A stretch of DNA of 64,000 nt, taken from the NCBI RefSeq assembly GCF_009176545.1, contig NZ_VTOJ01000001.1:2356001-2420000 (forward strand), written 5' to 3'. Numbering within the stretch: position 1 is the stretch's first letter; the number at the start of each line of letters is the position of its first letter. This stretch comes from Salinigranum salinum. GTDB taxonomy: Archaea; Halobacteriota; Halobacteria; Halobacteriales; Haloferacaceae. Positions 16,925 to 25,455 of the stretch are shown here, in pieces. The notes under the pieces were generated by a model. It was given only the letters and a program-made list of their open reading frames with translations. It did no database searches and was not told where the DNA came from. Both the position numbers and the translations under genes were made by a program.

Positions 16925-17776
16925 CTACACCGTCGTCGTCGACTCGGTCTCCGCCGATGGTGCGCGAGCCAGCGGCACCGTCTCCCGCCGACGGAGACGT
17001 CGTGGGGCCTCGGGGTCGTGTGCCGGGAGGTAGACCGTCGGCGTCTCCTGTGCGAACCCTCGGATCCGCTCGATGGTCGCCTCGGCGTCGTCGTAGTCGT
17101 GGACGATGCCGCCGACGCCACCGCTGAGCAACTGTGCCTGCGAGAACGTCGCGTCGCCGGCGAGGAACACCGCGCACTCGTCGTCGTGACAGATAACGGA
17201 CTGGTGACCGGGAGTGTGGCCCGACGTCGCGACGAGGACCACACCCTCGGCGAAGACGTGGCTCTCGGGGAACGGACCGAGCGAGCAGTCGTAGTCGACC
17301 GTGTGGAGGCGGACCCAGGTCGGCCAGTCGGGGTCGACCCCGATCACCGACGACGCCTCCCACTCCCGCCGTGCGACGACGACCTCGGCGTTGCGGAAGT
17401 AGGCGACCCCGTCGGCGTGGTCCGGGCCGAGGTGCGTCTCGACGACCCACCGGACATCGTCGGGGTCGAGCCCCATCCGTCGGAACTGGGGACCGATCTC
17501 CTCCTCGGGGGCGACGTCGAACCACTCCGCACGCGTGGCCAGGAGTCGCGAGCGGAACTCCCGTCGTTTCCGGTCGTAACAGGCCACCGTCGCCCCGGCG
17601 TCGACGACGACCAGTCCGTCGGGATGTTCGACCACCCACGCGTGGACGGGCAACGGCGCAGTCCACCGCCGGTCGGCGAGGATGTCGAGATACCGGAGCG
17701 ACCGGCGTCGCCAGCGCGCGGCGACGTACCGCCGCTTCAGTCGCACCGTCCCCGTCCGGATCGGGTGGATCTTCAT
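16925..17776 (-). CDS. Metallo-beta-lactamase-fold hydrolase with an altered metal motif
   Basis: This 283-residue protein resembles N-acyl-homoserine-lactonase-type MBL hydrolases. The signature HxHxDH reads HLGPDH (in VVETHLGPDHADG), so the second His is replaced by Gly. The other metal ligands are present: H in SGHTPGHQS, D in LAGDAT and H in PAHDPEA. Loss of one zinc-1 ligand may change the metal site or abolish lactonase activity. The start MKIHPIRTGTV at 17776 was chosen because the longer frame upstream overlaps the next gene. The substrate is unknown; quorum quenching should not be assumed. Confidence 0.8.
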   Translation of the reverse strand: MKIHPIRTGTVRLKRRYVAARWRRRSLRYLDILADRRWTAPLPVHAWVVEHPDGLVVVDAGATVACYDRKRREFRSRLLATRAEWFDVAPEEEIGPQFRRMGLDPDDVRWVVETHLGPDHADGVAYFRNAEVVVARREWEASSVIGVDPDWPTWVRLHTVDYDCSLGPFPESHVFAEGVVLVATSGHTPGHQSVICHDDECAVFLAGDATFSQAQLLSGGVGGIVHDYDDAEATIERIRGFAQETPTVYLPAHDPEAPRRLRRRETVPLARAPSAETESTTTV

Positions 17777-17907
17777 GACACCCGTACGGGGTGCCCGGTC
17801 ATGTGGTTTGCTCTCGTTGCACGTCGTCGCGCCTGCCAGCCGTCCCGGCACTCGGGTCGACTCGCCGGCCGTCGGGGTGTAGTCCGACCCGCCGACCGCC
17901 CCGAGAG

Positions 17908-20037
17908 TCAGGTCGACTCGTCGACTCCCCGTGCGTCGGTCGCGACGGAGACGCCGTCGAGGTACTCCCCGTCGGGGCCGACCCACGTCCCCTCCGTGCC
18001 ACATTCGGGCTGGAGCCGGCAGACGCGCGTCTCCGGCGGCCAGAGCACGCGGAGCCCCTCGTCGGAGGCGTCGACGGTTGCCTCCTGCCGGTAGGTGACC
18101 GACGATCCGCCGGTCGTCGCGAACCGCACGACGAGATCGACCTCGCTCGCGCCGGGGGGGATCGAGAGCCGGGGCGCGCCCGCCGCTCGCGCGTGGCTCG
18201 TCACCCTGGAGCCGTCGGGAGCCAGCGTCCACTCGACCTCGACGGTGTCGGCCCCGCGGATCGAGTCGACCCGGTAGCGCGCGAAGCCGTCTTCGGTCTC
18301 GAGCCGTATCGAGGCGGCCGTCGCGCCGGCGGGTACGCCGACGGTCGTCACCGCCGCGACCCGGTCGCCGTCGAGGACGTCCAGTGGGACCAGCCGCGGT
18401 TCGACCGGGCGGACCGCACCCGTCCACTCACCCCGGTAGGTGAAGCGGTACGGCGTCCTGCGGGTCGCGTCGAGCGCCCGCACGTCGTCGTCGGGCCCCT
18501 GATCGAGGACGAACAGCGCGGCACCGTCGAAGCCGGGGTCGTTGCGGAGGTACTGGAAGGGGTGCTGCTGCCAGTCGCCGTACGGATCGGGCGTGTAGAT
18601 CAGGGCGTCCGTGAACTCCTGTCCGGGTTCCCGGTCGAACGGCTGGTAGGTCGCCGCGAGGCTGGCCGTGCGCTGGCGGTTCTCGCTCCACGGCTCCGCG
18701 AGCGCCGATCGCTCGACGCCCACGACGACCGGTGCCGAGACCACGAGCAGGAGGACGAGCACGAGCCGTGCCCGGGGGCGGGAGAGCCGCGTCGACAGCG
18801 TGGCCCGTAGCCGACGCCACAACGTGACCGCCCCGAGCGCGCCGAACACGGACAGCGGGAGGAGCAGGTCGAAGTGGTAGAACGGCCCGAGGAGGTCGAT
18901 CAGCCCGTTCCGGAGGCCGTTGAGCGTCCCCCAGAAGTAGACGTTGCCGACCACGACGCTGCCGACGAGCCCACCGAGGAGCGTCACCCCCTCGCGGTCG
19001 ACGGTCGGGACGCGGGAGGCGGCGACGACCCCGACGGCCGCGAGCGCCGTCCCGAGCGCGCCGAGCGGGGCGAACCGCGTGGCCAGCATCGAGAGCGCCT
19101 CGACCGTCGACGCGAACCCGAGCGCCGGGGTGTACTGCTCGGTGTAGCCCAGGATCGACCGGGTGCCGAAGCCGAGGCCGTCGCGGGGGGCGAACGCTTC
19201 GTAGGGGAACGTCGTGGGCTGTCCCGTGACGATCGCGTTGTAGCCGAGCGTGACGGCGACGAAGCCGAGACCCGGACCGGCGATGGCGGCGGTCCGTCGG
19301 GCGACGAGTCGGAGACGGTCACGAGACTCCCGGGCGCCGCGATACAGTTCGACGAGGGCGTGGACGACGAACGGCGTGGCGAACAGGACCGCCGTGTACG
19401 GCCGCGCGAAGAAGGCGACGCCGATGGCGACGCCCGCGGTGAGGCCGTACGCCGGGGAGTCCCGGCGGACCGCCCGGAGGTACGCGACTGCAAAGGCGAG
19501 GTTCCAGGCCGTCGTCGGCGCGTACGGGAGGAACACCGACGACGAGAGGAGGAACAGCGGTGCCGTCGACAACAGTCCGGCGGCGACGACGCCGACGGCC
19601 CGGTCCGCGACTTCACGCCCGACGAGGTACGTCGAGAACGCGTTCGCGGCCGCGACAGCCGCGAGTGCGAGATGCCAGTCACCCGCGAGCCGTCCGAGCG
19701 AGAACATCGCGGCCGGGACCGGGGCGTACTTCGAGTACATCCGGGGGCCCGTGGGGGTCGGCTCCGTCACGAAGAACCACGGACGGACCAGGTCGGCGAT
19801 GGCGGGCGCGGGACGGAGGAACAGTTGGCCGTCGAGGAGCATCGCCGCCTGCAACAGATAGACGCCCTCGTCGTCGTTGACCGAGTGGTACGCGAAGAGG
19901 TCGGTCGAGACGAGGAAAACGCAGACGCCGGCCGCGAGTGCGACGAGAGCCGCGAGCGCGTCGAGACGGTCGCAGCCCCGCAGCCGGGCGCGTCCCCACG
20001 CACTCACGCCGTGGTCGAGGTCGGGGGTCGGGACCAC
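17908..20037 (-). CDS. Membrane glycosyltransferase-like protein (GT39/ArnT-like fold)
   Basis: This 709-residue protein has a first membrane helix at about 25-45 followed by an acidic loop, NDDEGVYLLQAAMLL, the place where GT39/ArnT/PMT-type enzymes keep the catalytic Asp. About 11-12 further hydrophobic helices extend to residue 430. The C-terminal 270 residues (about 435-709) are a soluble beta-rich domain with YxxDGxxL-like ends, probably outside the cell. The layout suggests a polyprenyl-phosphate-sugar-dependent glycosyltransferase acting on surface glycoproteins, but donor and acceptor are unknown. It ends just after the ABC operon begins (gap of 6 bases to the ATPase stop) and runs in the same direction. 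Confidence 0.75.
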   Translation of the reverse strand: MVPTPDLDHGVSAWGRARLRGCDRLDALAALVALAAGVCVFLVSTDLFAYHSVNDDEGVYLLQAAMLLDGQLFLRPAPAIADLVRPWFFVTEPTPTGPRMYSKYAPVPAAMFSLGRLAGDWHLALAAVAAANAFSTYLVGREVADRAVGVVAAGLLSTAPLFLLSSSVFLPYAPTTAWNLAFAVAYLRAVRRDSPAYGLTAGVAIGVAFFARPYTAVLFATPFVVHALVELYRGARESRDRLRLVARRTAAIAGPGLGFVAVTLGYNAIVTGQPTTFPYEAFAPRDGLGFGTRSILGYTEQYTPALGFASTVEALSMLATRFAPLGALGTALAAVGVVAASRVPTVDREGVTLLGGLVGSVVVGNVYFWGTLNGLRNGLIDLLGPFYHFDLLLPLSVFGALGAVTLWRRLRATLSTRLSRPRARLVLVLLLVVSAPVVVGVERSALAEPWSENRQRTASLAATYQPFDREPGQEFTDALIYTPDPYGDWQQHPFQYLRNDPGFDGAALFVLDQGPDDDVRALDATRRTPYRFTYRGEWTGAVRPVEPRLVPLDVLDGDRVAAVTTVGVPAGATAASIRLETEDGFARYRVDSIRGADTVEVEWTLAPDGSRVTSHARAAGAPRLSIPPGASEVDLVVRFATTGGSSVTYRQEATVDASDEGLRVLWPPETRVCRLQPECGTEGTWVGPDGEYLDGVSVATDARGVDEST

Positions 20038-20043
20038 GGGTGG

Positions 20044-21282
20044 TCAGTCGTCGGCGCCGTGGCGGAGGCGGTCCTCGCGGTTCTCGATCGCGGGACGCTG
20101 TTCGCGCGGGAACCACGCGAGTTCGTGGTCCGCCTGGAGCGTCACCCGAACGCGCTCGTCGAGCGGCACCTGTTCGTCGTGGTTGTGCATACACTGGACG
20201 CGGGTGTCGCCGTCGAGCGCGACCTCGTAGAGGATGGTCGGGCCGAGGTAGCGTTTGGTCACCACGCGGGCGTTGCCCGCCTCGTCGTCCCCGTGGTCAC
20301 CGTCGGCGCGCGACAGCGGCGTCGCGTGCACGTCGTCGGGGCGGACGAGGATGTCGATGGCGGTGTCGTCGTACTCGGGGGCCAGCCCGTGGATCTGCTC
20401 GCGCGGGACCGGACCGACCTGCGTCTCGACGACGTCGCCGTCGACGTGGCCCGGGATGAACGACGCGTACCCCAGGAAGCCGGCGACGAACCGCGACTCG
20501 GGGTGCTGGAAGACGACCTCGGGGTCGCCGATCTGTTCGATGTGTCCGTCGTTGACGACGGCGACCCGGTCCGAGATGCTCATCGCCTCCTCCTGGTCGT
20601 GCGTGACCGAGATGGCCGTCACGCCGGCCTCCTTGATGATGTCGCGAACCTCCTCGCGCATCGCCACGCGGAGGTCGACGTCGAGGTTCGAGAACGGCTC
20701 GTCGAGGAGGAGAATCGCGGGTTCGGGCGCGAGCGACCGCGCGAGCGCGACCCGTTGCTGCTGGCCGCCCGAGAGTTCGTCCGGGTACGAGTCCGCCTGT
20801 GCCTCGAGACCGACGAGGTCCAGCAGTTCTGCGACCCGCCGTTCGGTCGCCTCGTCGTCGAGGTCCTTCAGTCCGAAGGCGACGTTCTCGGCCGCGGTCA
20901 GGTGGGGGAAGAGGGCGAACTCCTGGAAGACGACGCCGACGCCGCGCTGTTCGGGCGCGACGAACGTCCCCTCGCCGGAGACGGGGTCGCCGTTGAGGCG
21001 GATGGTTCCAGAGTCGGGGCGTTCGAGCCCGGCGATGAGCCGGAGCGTCGTGGTCTTCCCACAGCCCGAGGGACCGAGCATCGTGAGGATCTCGCCCTCC
21101 CTGACCGACAGGGAGAGATCCTCGATGACGGGCTCGGGGCCGAACCGTTTCGAGACGCCGTCGAGCTCGAGCACGGACGTCTCGCGCTCGGTCCCCGTTA
21201 CGGGCTCCGTCCCCGTCTCGGACTCTGCCGTCGATTCCACCGCCGTCCGTCCGTCGTCGTTCGAGAGTACACTATCTGACAT
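20044..21282 (-). CDS. fbpC: Fe(III) ABC transporter, ATP-binding protein
   Basis: This 412-residue ATPase of the FbpC/PotA type powers the permease at 21272-22864. It has Walker A GPSGCGKTT, signature LSGGQQQRVALARS, Walker B ILLLDEPFSNLD and the switch His in SVTHDQEEA. The C-terminal third (about 285-412) is a TOBE-like beta domain typical of iron and polyamine ATPases. The N-terminal 40 residues are a Ser/Thr/Glu-rich extension. The ATG at 21282 overlaps the 3' end of the permease gene by 11 bases; a further in-frame ATG at 21309 is less likely. Third gene of the iron operon. Confidence 0.92.
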   Translation of the reverse strand: MSDSVLSNDDGRTAVESTAESETGTEPVTGTERETSVLELDGVSKRFGPEPVIEDLSLSVREGEILTMLGPSGCGKTTTLRLIAGLERPDSGTIRLNGDPVSGEGTFVAPEQRGVGVVFQEFALFPHLTAAENVAFGLKDLDDEATERRVAELLDLVGLEAQADSYPDELSGGQQQRVALARSLAPEPAILLLDEPFSNLDVDLRVAMREEVRDIIKEAGVTAISVTHDQEEAMSISDRVAVVNDGHIEQIGDPEVVFQHPESRFVAGFLGYASFIPGHVDGDVVETQVGPVPREQIHGLAPEYDDTAIDILVRPDDVHATPLSRADGDHGDDEAGNARVVTKRYLGPTILYEVALDGDTRVQCMHNHDEQVPLDERVRVTLQADHELAWFPREQRPAIENREDRLRHGADD

Positions 21283-22864
21283 CGTACCCCTCCTGTGAGA
21301 GGATGACAAGCATCGACAGTCCGGAGACGCCGAGGAGTATCAGCGCGGGGATCGCGGCCTGGCCGAAGTAGCCGGACGCGTAGGCGGTCCAGATGTGGAC
21401 GACGAGCGTCTTGAACCCCGAGGGCCGCAGGAGTAGGGTCGCCGGGAGTTCCTTCATCGTCGTCAGGAAGACGAGCGCAGCGCCGCCCAGGAGCCCCGGG
21501 GCGACGAGCGGGAGCGTCACCGAGCGGAAGGCTCCCACGGGGGTCCGACCCAGGGTTCGTGCCGCCTCGGGGAGCGCGGGGTCGACCCGGAGGAACGAGG
21601 CCTGGAGCGACCCAACCGCCTGCGGCAGGAACCGGACGAGGTAGGCGAACACCAGGAGGAACGTCGTCTGGTAGATCGGTGTCGCCACGGTCGTTCCGAG
21701 GAAGACGAGCGCCAGTCCGAGGACGACGCCCGGAACGGCGTAGCCGACGTAGGTCGCGCGCTCGGCGAGCGTCCCAATCGTCGACTCGCGTTTCGCCGCG
21801 AGGTAGGCGACCGGGAGGCCGGCGATGGTCGCGACGATCGCGGCGGCGGCGGAGACGCCGACCGAGTTGAACGCGTACTCCGCGCGGAACGCGAGCCCCT
21901 GGCCCACCGCGCTCGTGTCGCCGAGCCAGGTGACGAGGATGCCGAGCGGGACGACGAGCGCCAGACCCGCCACGGCGGCGCAGAGGCCCACGGCGGGCAG
22001 CGTCCACCGACCGAGCGGGACCACGTCGGTCGAGCGTCCGCCGGCAGTCGTCCGCTCGTTTCCGCTGATCTTCGACTCGAGCGCGAGGATGAACACCGTC
22101 AGCCCGACCAGCTGGAGCGACAGGAGGGTCGCGGTGTCCCGGCCGAAGGCGTTGAACTCCACGTAGATCACCCGCGTGAACGCGTCGAACTGCATGATCG
22201 CGGGCGTACCGAAGTCCGACAGCGCGTACAGCGCCACGAGCAGCGACCCCGCCGCGACCGCCGGCCGGATGTGTGGCAGCGTGACGTGTCTGAACGCCTC
22301 CCGGCGGGAGTGCTGGAGTGTCCGCGCCGCGTCGATGAGCGTCGTATCCAGCGACTTCAGCGCCGCCCGCGTCGTGATGTACACGTACGGGTAGGTGTAC
22401 AGCGTGAGGACGAGGACCGCACCGTGAAAGCCGTAGATCTCTGGCAGGGATTCGACGCCGAGCGGAGCCAGGAAGCGCTGGAACGCCCCCCGAGGACCGA
22501 ACGCCGAGACGAACGCGAACGCCCCGATGTAGCTCGGGATCACGAGCGGCAGCGACACCGCGACCGTCCAGAACCGGGCGAACGGCAGGTCCGTCCGGAC
22601 GGTGAGAAAGGCGAGCGGCACTCCCAGGAGGATGGAGGCGGCGGTGACGCCGGCGACCAGGAGCGCGCTGTTGAAGAACACCTCGACCGTCGTCGGGCGA
22701 GTGAGGAGCGCGATCCCTTCGGCGACGCCGACGTCGAGCGCTGTCCGCACGAGCCAGACCAGGGGCAAGAGCACGGCTGCTGCGACCGCCGCCGCCGCGA
22801 CCGTGAGGCCGAGGGGGAGCGGGTCGTCGGCCGTCTTCTGCGTGGTTCCCTGGTCTGTCGCCAT
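21272..22864 (-). CDS. fbpB: Fe(III) ABC transporter, permease (two fused permease halves)
   Basis: This 530-residue FbpB-type permease has about 12 membrane helices in two homologous halves. Each half has an EAA loop that docks on the ATPase: DAARTLQHSRREAFRHVTLP in the first half and EAARTLGRTPVGAFRSVTLP in the second. The fused arrangement is normal for iron(III) permeases. It starts 15 bases after the stop of the binding protein gene and overlaps the ATPase gene at its 3' end, so all three are one operon under the palindrome at 24084. Confidence 0.93.
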   Translation of the reverse strand: MATDQGTTQKTADDPLPLGLTVAAAAVAAAVLLPLVWLVRTALDVGVAEGIALLTRPTTVEVFFNSALLVAGVTAASILLGVPLAFLTVRTDLPFARFWTVAVSLPLVIPSYIGAFAFVSAFGPRGAFQRFLAPLGVESLPEIYGFHGAVLVLTLYTYPYVYITTRAALKSLDTTLIDAARTLQHSRREAFRHVTLPHIRPAVAAGSLLVALYALSDFGTPAIMQFDAFTRVIYVEFNAFGRDTATLLSLQLVGLTVFILALESKISGNERTTAGGRSTDVVPLGRWTLPAVGLCAAVAGLALVVPLGILVTWLGDTSAVGQGLAFRAEYAFNSVGVSAAAAIVATIAGLPVAYLAAKRESTIGTLAERATYVGYAVPGVVLGLALVFLGTTVATPIYQTTFLLVFAYLVRFLPQAVGSLQASFLRVDPALPEAARTLGRTPVGAFRSVTLPLVAPGLLGGAALVFLTTMKELPATLLLRPSGFKTLVVHIWTAYASGYFGQAAIPALILLGVSGLSMLVILSQEGYDVR

Positions 22865-22879
22865 CGTTTCTCCGTGGTC

Positions 22880-24076
22880 TTACAACACCCCGACGTCGCG
22901 CATCAGCCGCACCGTCCCTTCGAGATCGGACAACTGTGTCAGGTCTAACCCCTCGGGGGGATTCAATTCATCGATACTCGGCAGCGCGCCGATGGGGTCG
23001 ACACCGGGGACGAGCGGGTACTCGAACGTGGTCCGCGCGAAGTAGTCCTGCGCCTCCGCCGACAGCAGATGTCGGACGAAGTTCGACGCGAGTGTCTGGT
23101 CCTCGGCGGTGTCGAGAACGAGCGCACCAGCGACGTTGAAGATCGCCCCGGCGTCACCCTCGGTGAACGCCGTCGAGATGGGTGCGTTCGGCCGGCCGGC
23201 CAGCACTCGCTGGATGTAGTAGTGGTTCGCGAACCCGGCGTTGATCTCGCCGTCGGCCACCGCCTGTGAGACGAGGAACTCGTCGGAGAACTCCTGCGCG
23301 CCGAGCTCCTGCATCCCCTCGAGCCAGGATCGGGTCTCCTCCTCGCCGTTGAGGACGCGCATCGCCGTGACGAACGCCTGGAACGACGAGTACGTCGGCG
23401 CCCAACCGATCGAGTCCTGGAAGGCGTCCGTCTCGGGGAACGCGAAGATGTCGTCGGGGACGTCGTCGTCGGAGAGCGCGTCCGTGTTGTACGGGATGGT
23501 CCGCGCCCGGCCGGAGGTCCCGATCCACTGGCCGTCGGGATCCTGGAACTCGCTTCGGACCATCTCGAGCACCTCGGAGGGGAGCTCGACCGTCCGCCCG
23601 GCGTCCTTCAGCGCGCCGAGCGCGCCGGCGTTCACCGAGAAGAACGCGTCCGCCGGGGAGTTTTGCCCCTCCGTCTGTATCTGGTTCACGAGGTCCGCCG
23701 CGGCGTTGTAACGCGGCCGGACGGTGAAGTCGGGGTAGAGGTCCTCGATGTAGCTGACGAGTTCGCCGACGAGCGCCTCGCCACGGCCCGAGTAGAGGGT
23801 CAGTTCGCCCGAGAGATCGGGCATCTCGGCCATCGGGACGCCGGAGATCTCTCGGTCGCCGAACGGGGAGCGCCCGGAGCCGATCTGTCCGACGGCCGCG
23901 GACCCACCGCTGCCGTCGCCGCCGCCCCCGTCACCGCCGCTCGTGTCGGTCTCGGTGTCGTTCCCGTCACCGTCACCCGATTGCCCGCCACACCCCGCGA
24001 CCGACGCAACGCCGACAGTCGAGGCGACCGCGAGGAACTGACGCCGACTTCGACTGCTGTCCGAATCGTCGCTCAT
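22880..24076 (-). CDS. fbpA: Fe(III)-binding lipoprotein of the ABC transporter
   Basis: This 398-residue substrate-binding protein carries a Tat signal (RSRRQFLAVAS) and lipobox with C29 (SVAGCGG), then an acidic Gly/Asp/Thr linker to about residue 60. It is a class I iron-binding fold like bacterial FbpA/IdiA: ELTLYSGRGEALV opens the domain, and two Tyr in a row (NHYYIQRV) match the adjacent Tyr that bind ferric iron in these proteins. First gene of the operon. Its start lies 8 bases from a palindrome (24084-24099) and has a TATTTAGG element about 26 bases upstream, so expression is probably iron-controlled. Confidence 0.92.
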   Translation of the reverse strand: MSDDSDSSRSRRQFLAVASTVGVASVAGCGGQSGDGDGNDTETDTSGGDGGGGDGSGGSAAVGQIGSGRSPFGDREISGVPMAEMPDLSGELTLYSGRGEALVGELVSYIEDLYPDFTVRPRYNAAADLVNQIQTEGQNSPADAFFSVNAGALGALKDAGRTVELPSEVLEMVRSEFQDPDGQWIGTSGRARTIPYNTDALSDDDVPDDIFAFPETDAFQDSIGWAPTYSSFQAFVTAMRVLNGEEETRSWLEGMQELGAQEFSDEFLVSQAVADGEINAGFANHYYIQRVLAGRPNAPISTAFTEGDAGAIFNVAGALVLDTAEDQTLASNFVRHLLSAEAQDYFARTTFEYPLVPGVDPIGALPSIDELNPPEGLDLTQLSDLEGTVRLMRDVGVL

Positions 24077-24083
24077 ACATTGA

Positions 24084-24099
24084 TTTAGGTCTGCCTAAA
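24084..24099 (-). promoter_or_regulatory. Iron-box palindrome of the iron-uptake operon
   Basis: TTTAGG-TCTG-CCTAAA is a perfect 6-4-6 palindrome lying 8-23 bases before the start codon of the iron-binding protein, just downstream of its TATA-like element (about 24100-24107). A repressor bound here would block initiation. The half-site TTAGG/CCTAA resembles sites of DtxR-family iron regulators (SirR/Idr type); that assignment is inferred. Confidence 0.72.
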
Positions 24100-24130
24100 A
24101 CCTAAATACCTACCGGTTCGTCGGCTCGCT

Positions 24131-25294
24131 TCAGTCGTCCGCCGGCACCGGCTCGGGATCGGTCTCGACGGGCGAGAGCGCGTCGAGACAGTCGAGCCAG
24201 TCGCGCATGTAGTCGCCGACGTGGTTCAGGAAGGCGCCGTTGTTCAGCGAGGAGAAGTCGCCTTCGGCGAGGCGGTCTGCCATCGACTCGAACGCCCCGG
24301 CGTACGTCTCCGCCCCCTCACCGACCTCGTCGACGTACTCCCAGAGGTGTTCGTTGAGTTCGAGTCCGGGCACCTCGTTGTTGAGGTCGTCGAACGTCGG
24401 CCGGGGGGCCTTGTTGTGCTCGCAGAGCGGGTAGCCCGTCAGCACGTCGTGGCCCAGGAGGTCCGCGGCGCGCTTGAGGAAGACGCCCGACCAGATGTCG
24501 TCGAACCGCCCGACGTCCCACTCGTTGTCGTCCATCGGGAGCTGGTAGAAGGCGGGGACGACCTCTCTCCTGAAGGCGAGGTTCATCGAGCAGACCGTCA
24601 GATACTGGCCGGGTTCGGTGACGAAATCGCCCGTGAAGTCCTCCCTCGTCGTTCGCGTCTGTGCCTGCCCCCGGAGGTCGCCGTCCATCAGGATGCGGAC
24701 GGCGTCGAGGTCGGGGACGTTGGTCCACAGCCCCTGCGAGGCGACGACGTGGTCGACCTCCCGGACGCCGGTTTCGACCGTCTCGTCCATCGCGGCGTAT
24801 GGGTACCCCCGGGGGTAGAGGCCGTGGTCCTCGAACGTCTGGTACAGCACGTTGACCCAGCGCTCGTCCGACCGGACGGACTCGACCTGCCCCTCGAACG
24901 CCAGGTTCTCCATGTGGCGACCGAAGAAGTCCCACTCGTCGTGTGGGAGCGTGTCGTCGTCGATGAAGACGCCGTAGTCGAAGTCGTTCGCCCACAGATA
25001 CAGCAGGCCGAAGCTCGTCTGGGCGTGGCTCGCCGCCGGGATCAGGTGTGCGAACTCCGAGACGCCGTGGTCGTCGAACCACTCCTCGCGCCGGGAGCCG
25101 TCGAACACCGCGCCGGCGACGCCGAGCTCGTCGAGCATCCGCTCCATCGCCTCGCGGTCGCAGAAGTCCTCGGTCACGAGGACGAAGAAGAGTCGGTCGG
25201 TGTCGAAACCGTGCACCCGAGCGTTCTCGACGTAGGCCCGCACGCACTCGTACTCCCGGATCGTGGGGACGACGACGCAGACGTCGTGAGTCAT
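24131..25294 (-). CDS. GT75/RGP-type glycosyltransferase (alpha-1,4-glucan-protein synthase family)
   Basis: This 387-residue cytosolic protein belongs to the reversibly glycosylated polypeptide family, whose plant members are UDP-arabinopyranose mutases or self-glycosylating proteins. Visible family features: VCVVVPTIREYECVRAYVEN at the N-terminus, the metal/nucleotide motif FIDDDTLPHDEW, QGLWTNVPDLDAV, and CSMNLAFRREVVPAFYQLP. The ATG at 25294 gives the family start. The gene follows the iron operon's promoter and has its own promoter with a palindrome (25306-25323) of the same design, so it is probably co-regulated by iron. What it glycosylates in a haloarchaeon, and why under iron control, is unknown. 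Confidence 0.85.
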   Translation of the reverse strand: MTHDVCVVVPTIREYECVRAYVENARVHGFDTDRLFFVLVTEDFCDREAMERMLDELGVAGAVFDGSRREEWFDDHGVSEFAHLIPAASHAQTSFGLLYLWANDFDYGVFIDDDTLPHDEWDFFGRHMENLAFEGQVESVRSDERWVNVLYQTFEDHGLYPRGYPYAAMDETVETGVREVDHVVASQGLWTNVPDLDAVRILMDGDLRGQAQTRTTREDFTGDFVTEPGQYLTVCSMNLAFRREVVPAFYQLPMDDNEWDVGRFDDIWSGVFLKRAADLLGHDVLTGYPLCEHNKAPRPTFDDLNNEVPGLELNEHLWEYVDEVGEGAETYAGAFESMADRLAEGDFSSLNNGAFLNHVGDYMRDWLDCLDALSPVETDPEPVPADD

Positions 25295-25305
25295 CGCTCC
25301 CGAGT

Positions 25306-25323
25306 TTTTAGGCCGCCCTAAAA
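25306..25323 (-). promoter_or_regulatory. Iron-box palindrome of the GT75 gene
   Basis: TTTTAGG-CCGC-CCTAAAA is a perfect 7-4-7 palindrome lying 12-29 bases before the GT75 start codon and overlapping its TATA-like element (ATATTTTA on the leftward strand). Half-sites and spacing equal those of the site at 24084-24099; only the 4-base centre differs. Confidence 0.72.
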
Positions 25324-25379
25324 TATCTGTTGATCGCGCGTGGAGCGCGCCCGGGCCCACGCCCGCGTGTCGGCCGCAG

Positions 25380-25397
25380 GATCACACCGGTGTGATC
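25380..25397. promoter_or_regulatory. 18-base perfect palindrome
   Basis: GATCACACCGGTGTGATC is symmetric over all 18 bases and lies 59-76 bases upstream of the sensor kinase start at 25456 and 86-103 bases upstream of the leftward GT75 start. A regulator binding site serving either promoter is likely; the regulator is unknown. Confidence 0.5.
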
Positions 25398-25430
25398 TAT
25401 CACGACTGAGAACTGGTAAGTGATCGTTAA

Positions 25431-25452
25431 GTTCTGTAACTCTGAACAGAAC
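25431..25452 (+). promoter_or_regulatory. Operator-like inverted repeat at the sensor kinase start
   Basis: GTTCTGT-N8-ACAGAAC is a perfect 7-8-7 repeat lying 4-25 bases before the ATG at 25456, immediately after a GTTAAG element (25425-25430) at the usual TATA distance. Its position over the expected transcription start suggests repression. Confidence 0.5.
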
Positions 25453-25455
25453 GGC

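Noticed and set aside
17777..18427. Extended start of the MBL-fold gene
   Set aside because: The extension overlaps the glycosyltransferase gene in another frame and is Arg/Gly-rich; MKIHPIRTG at 17776 is a normal family start.
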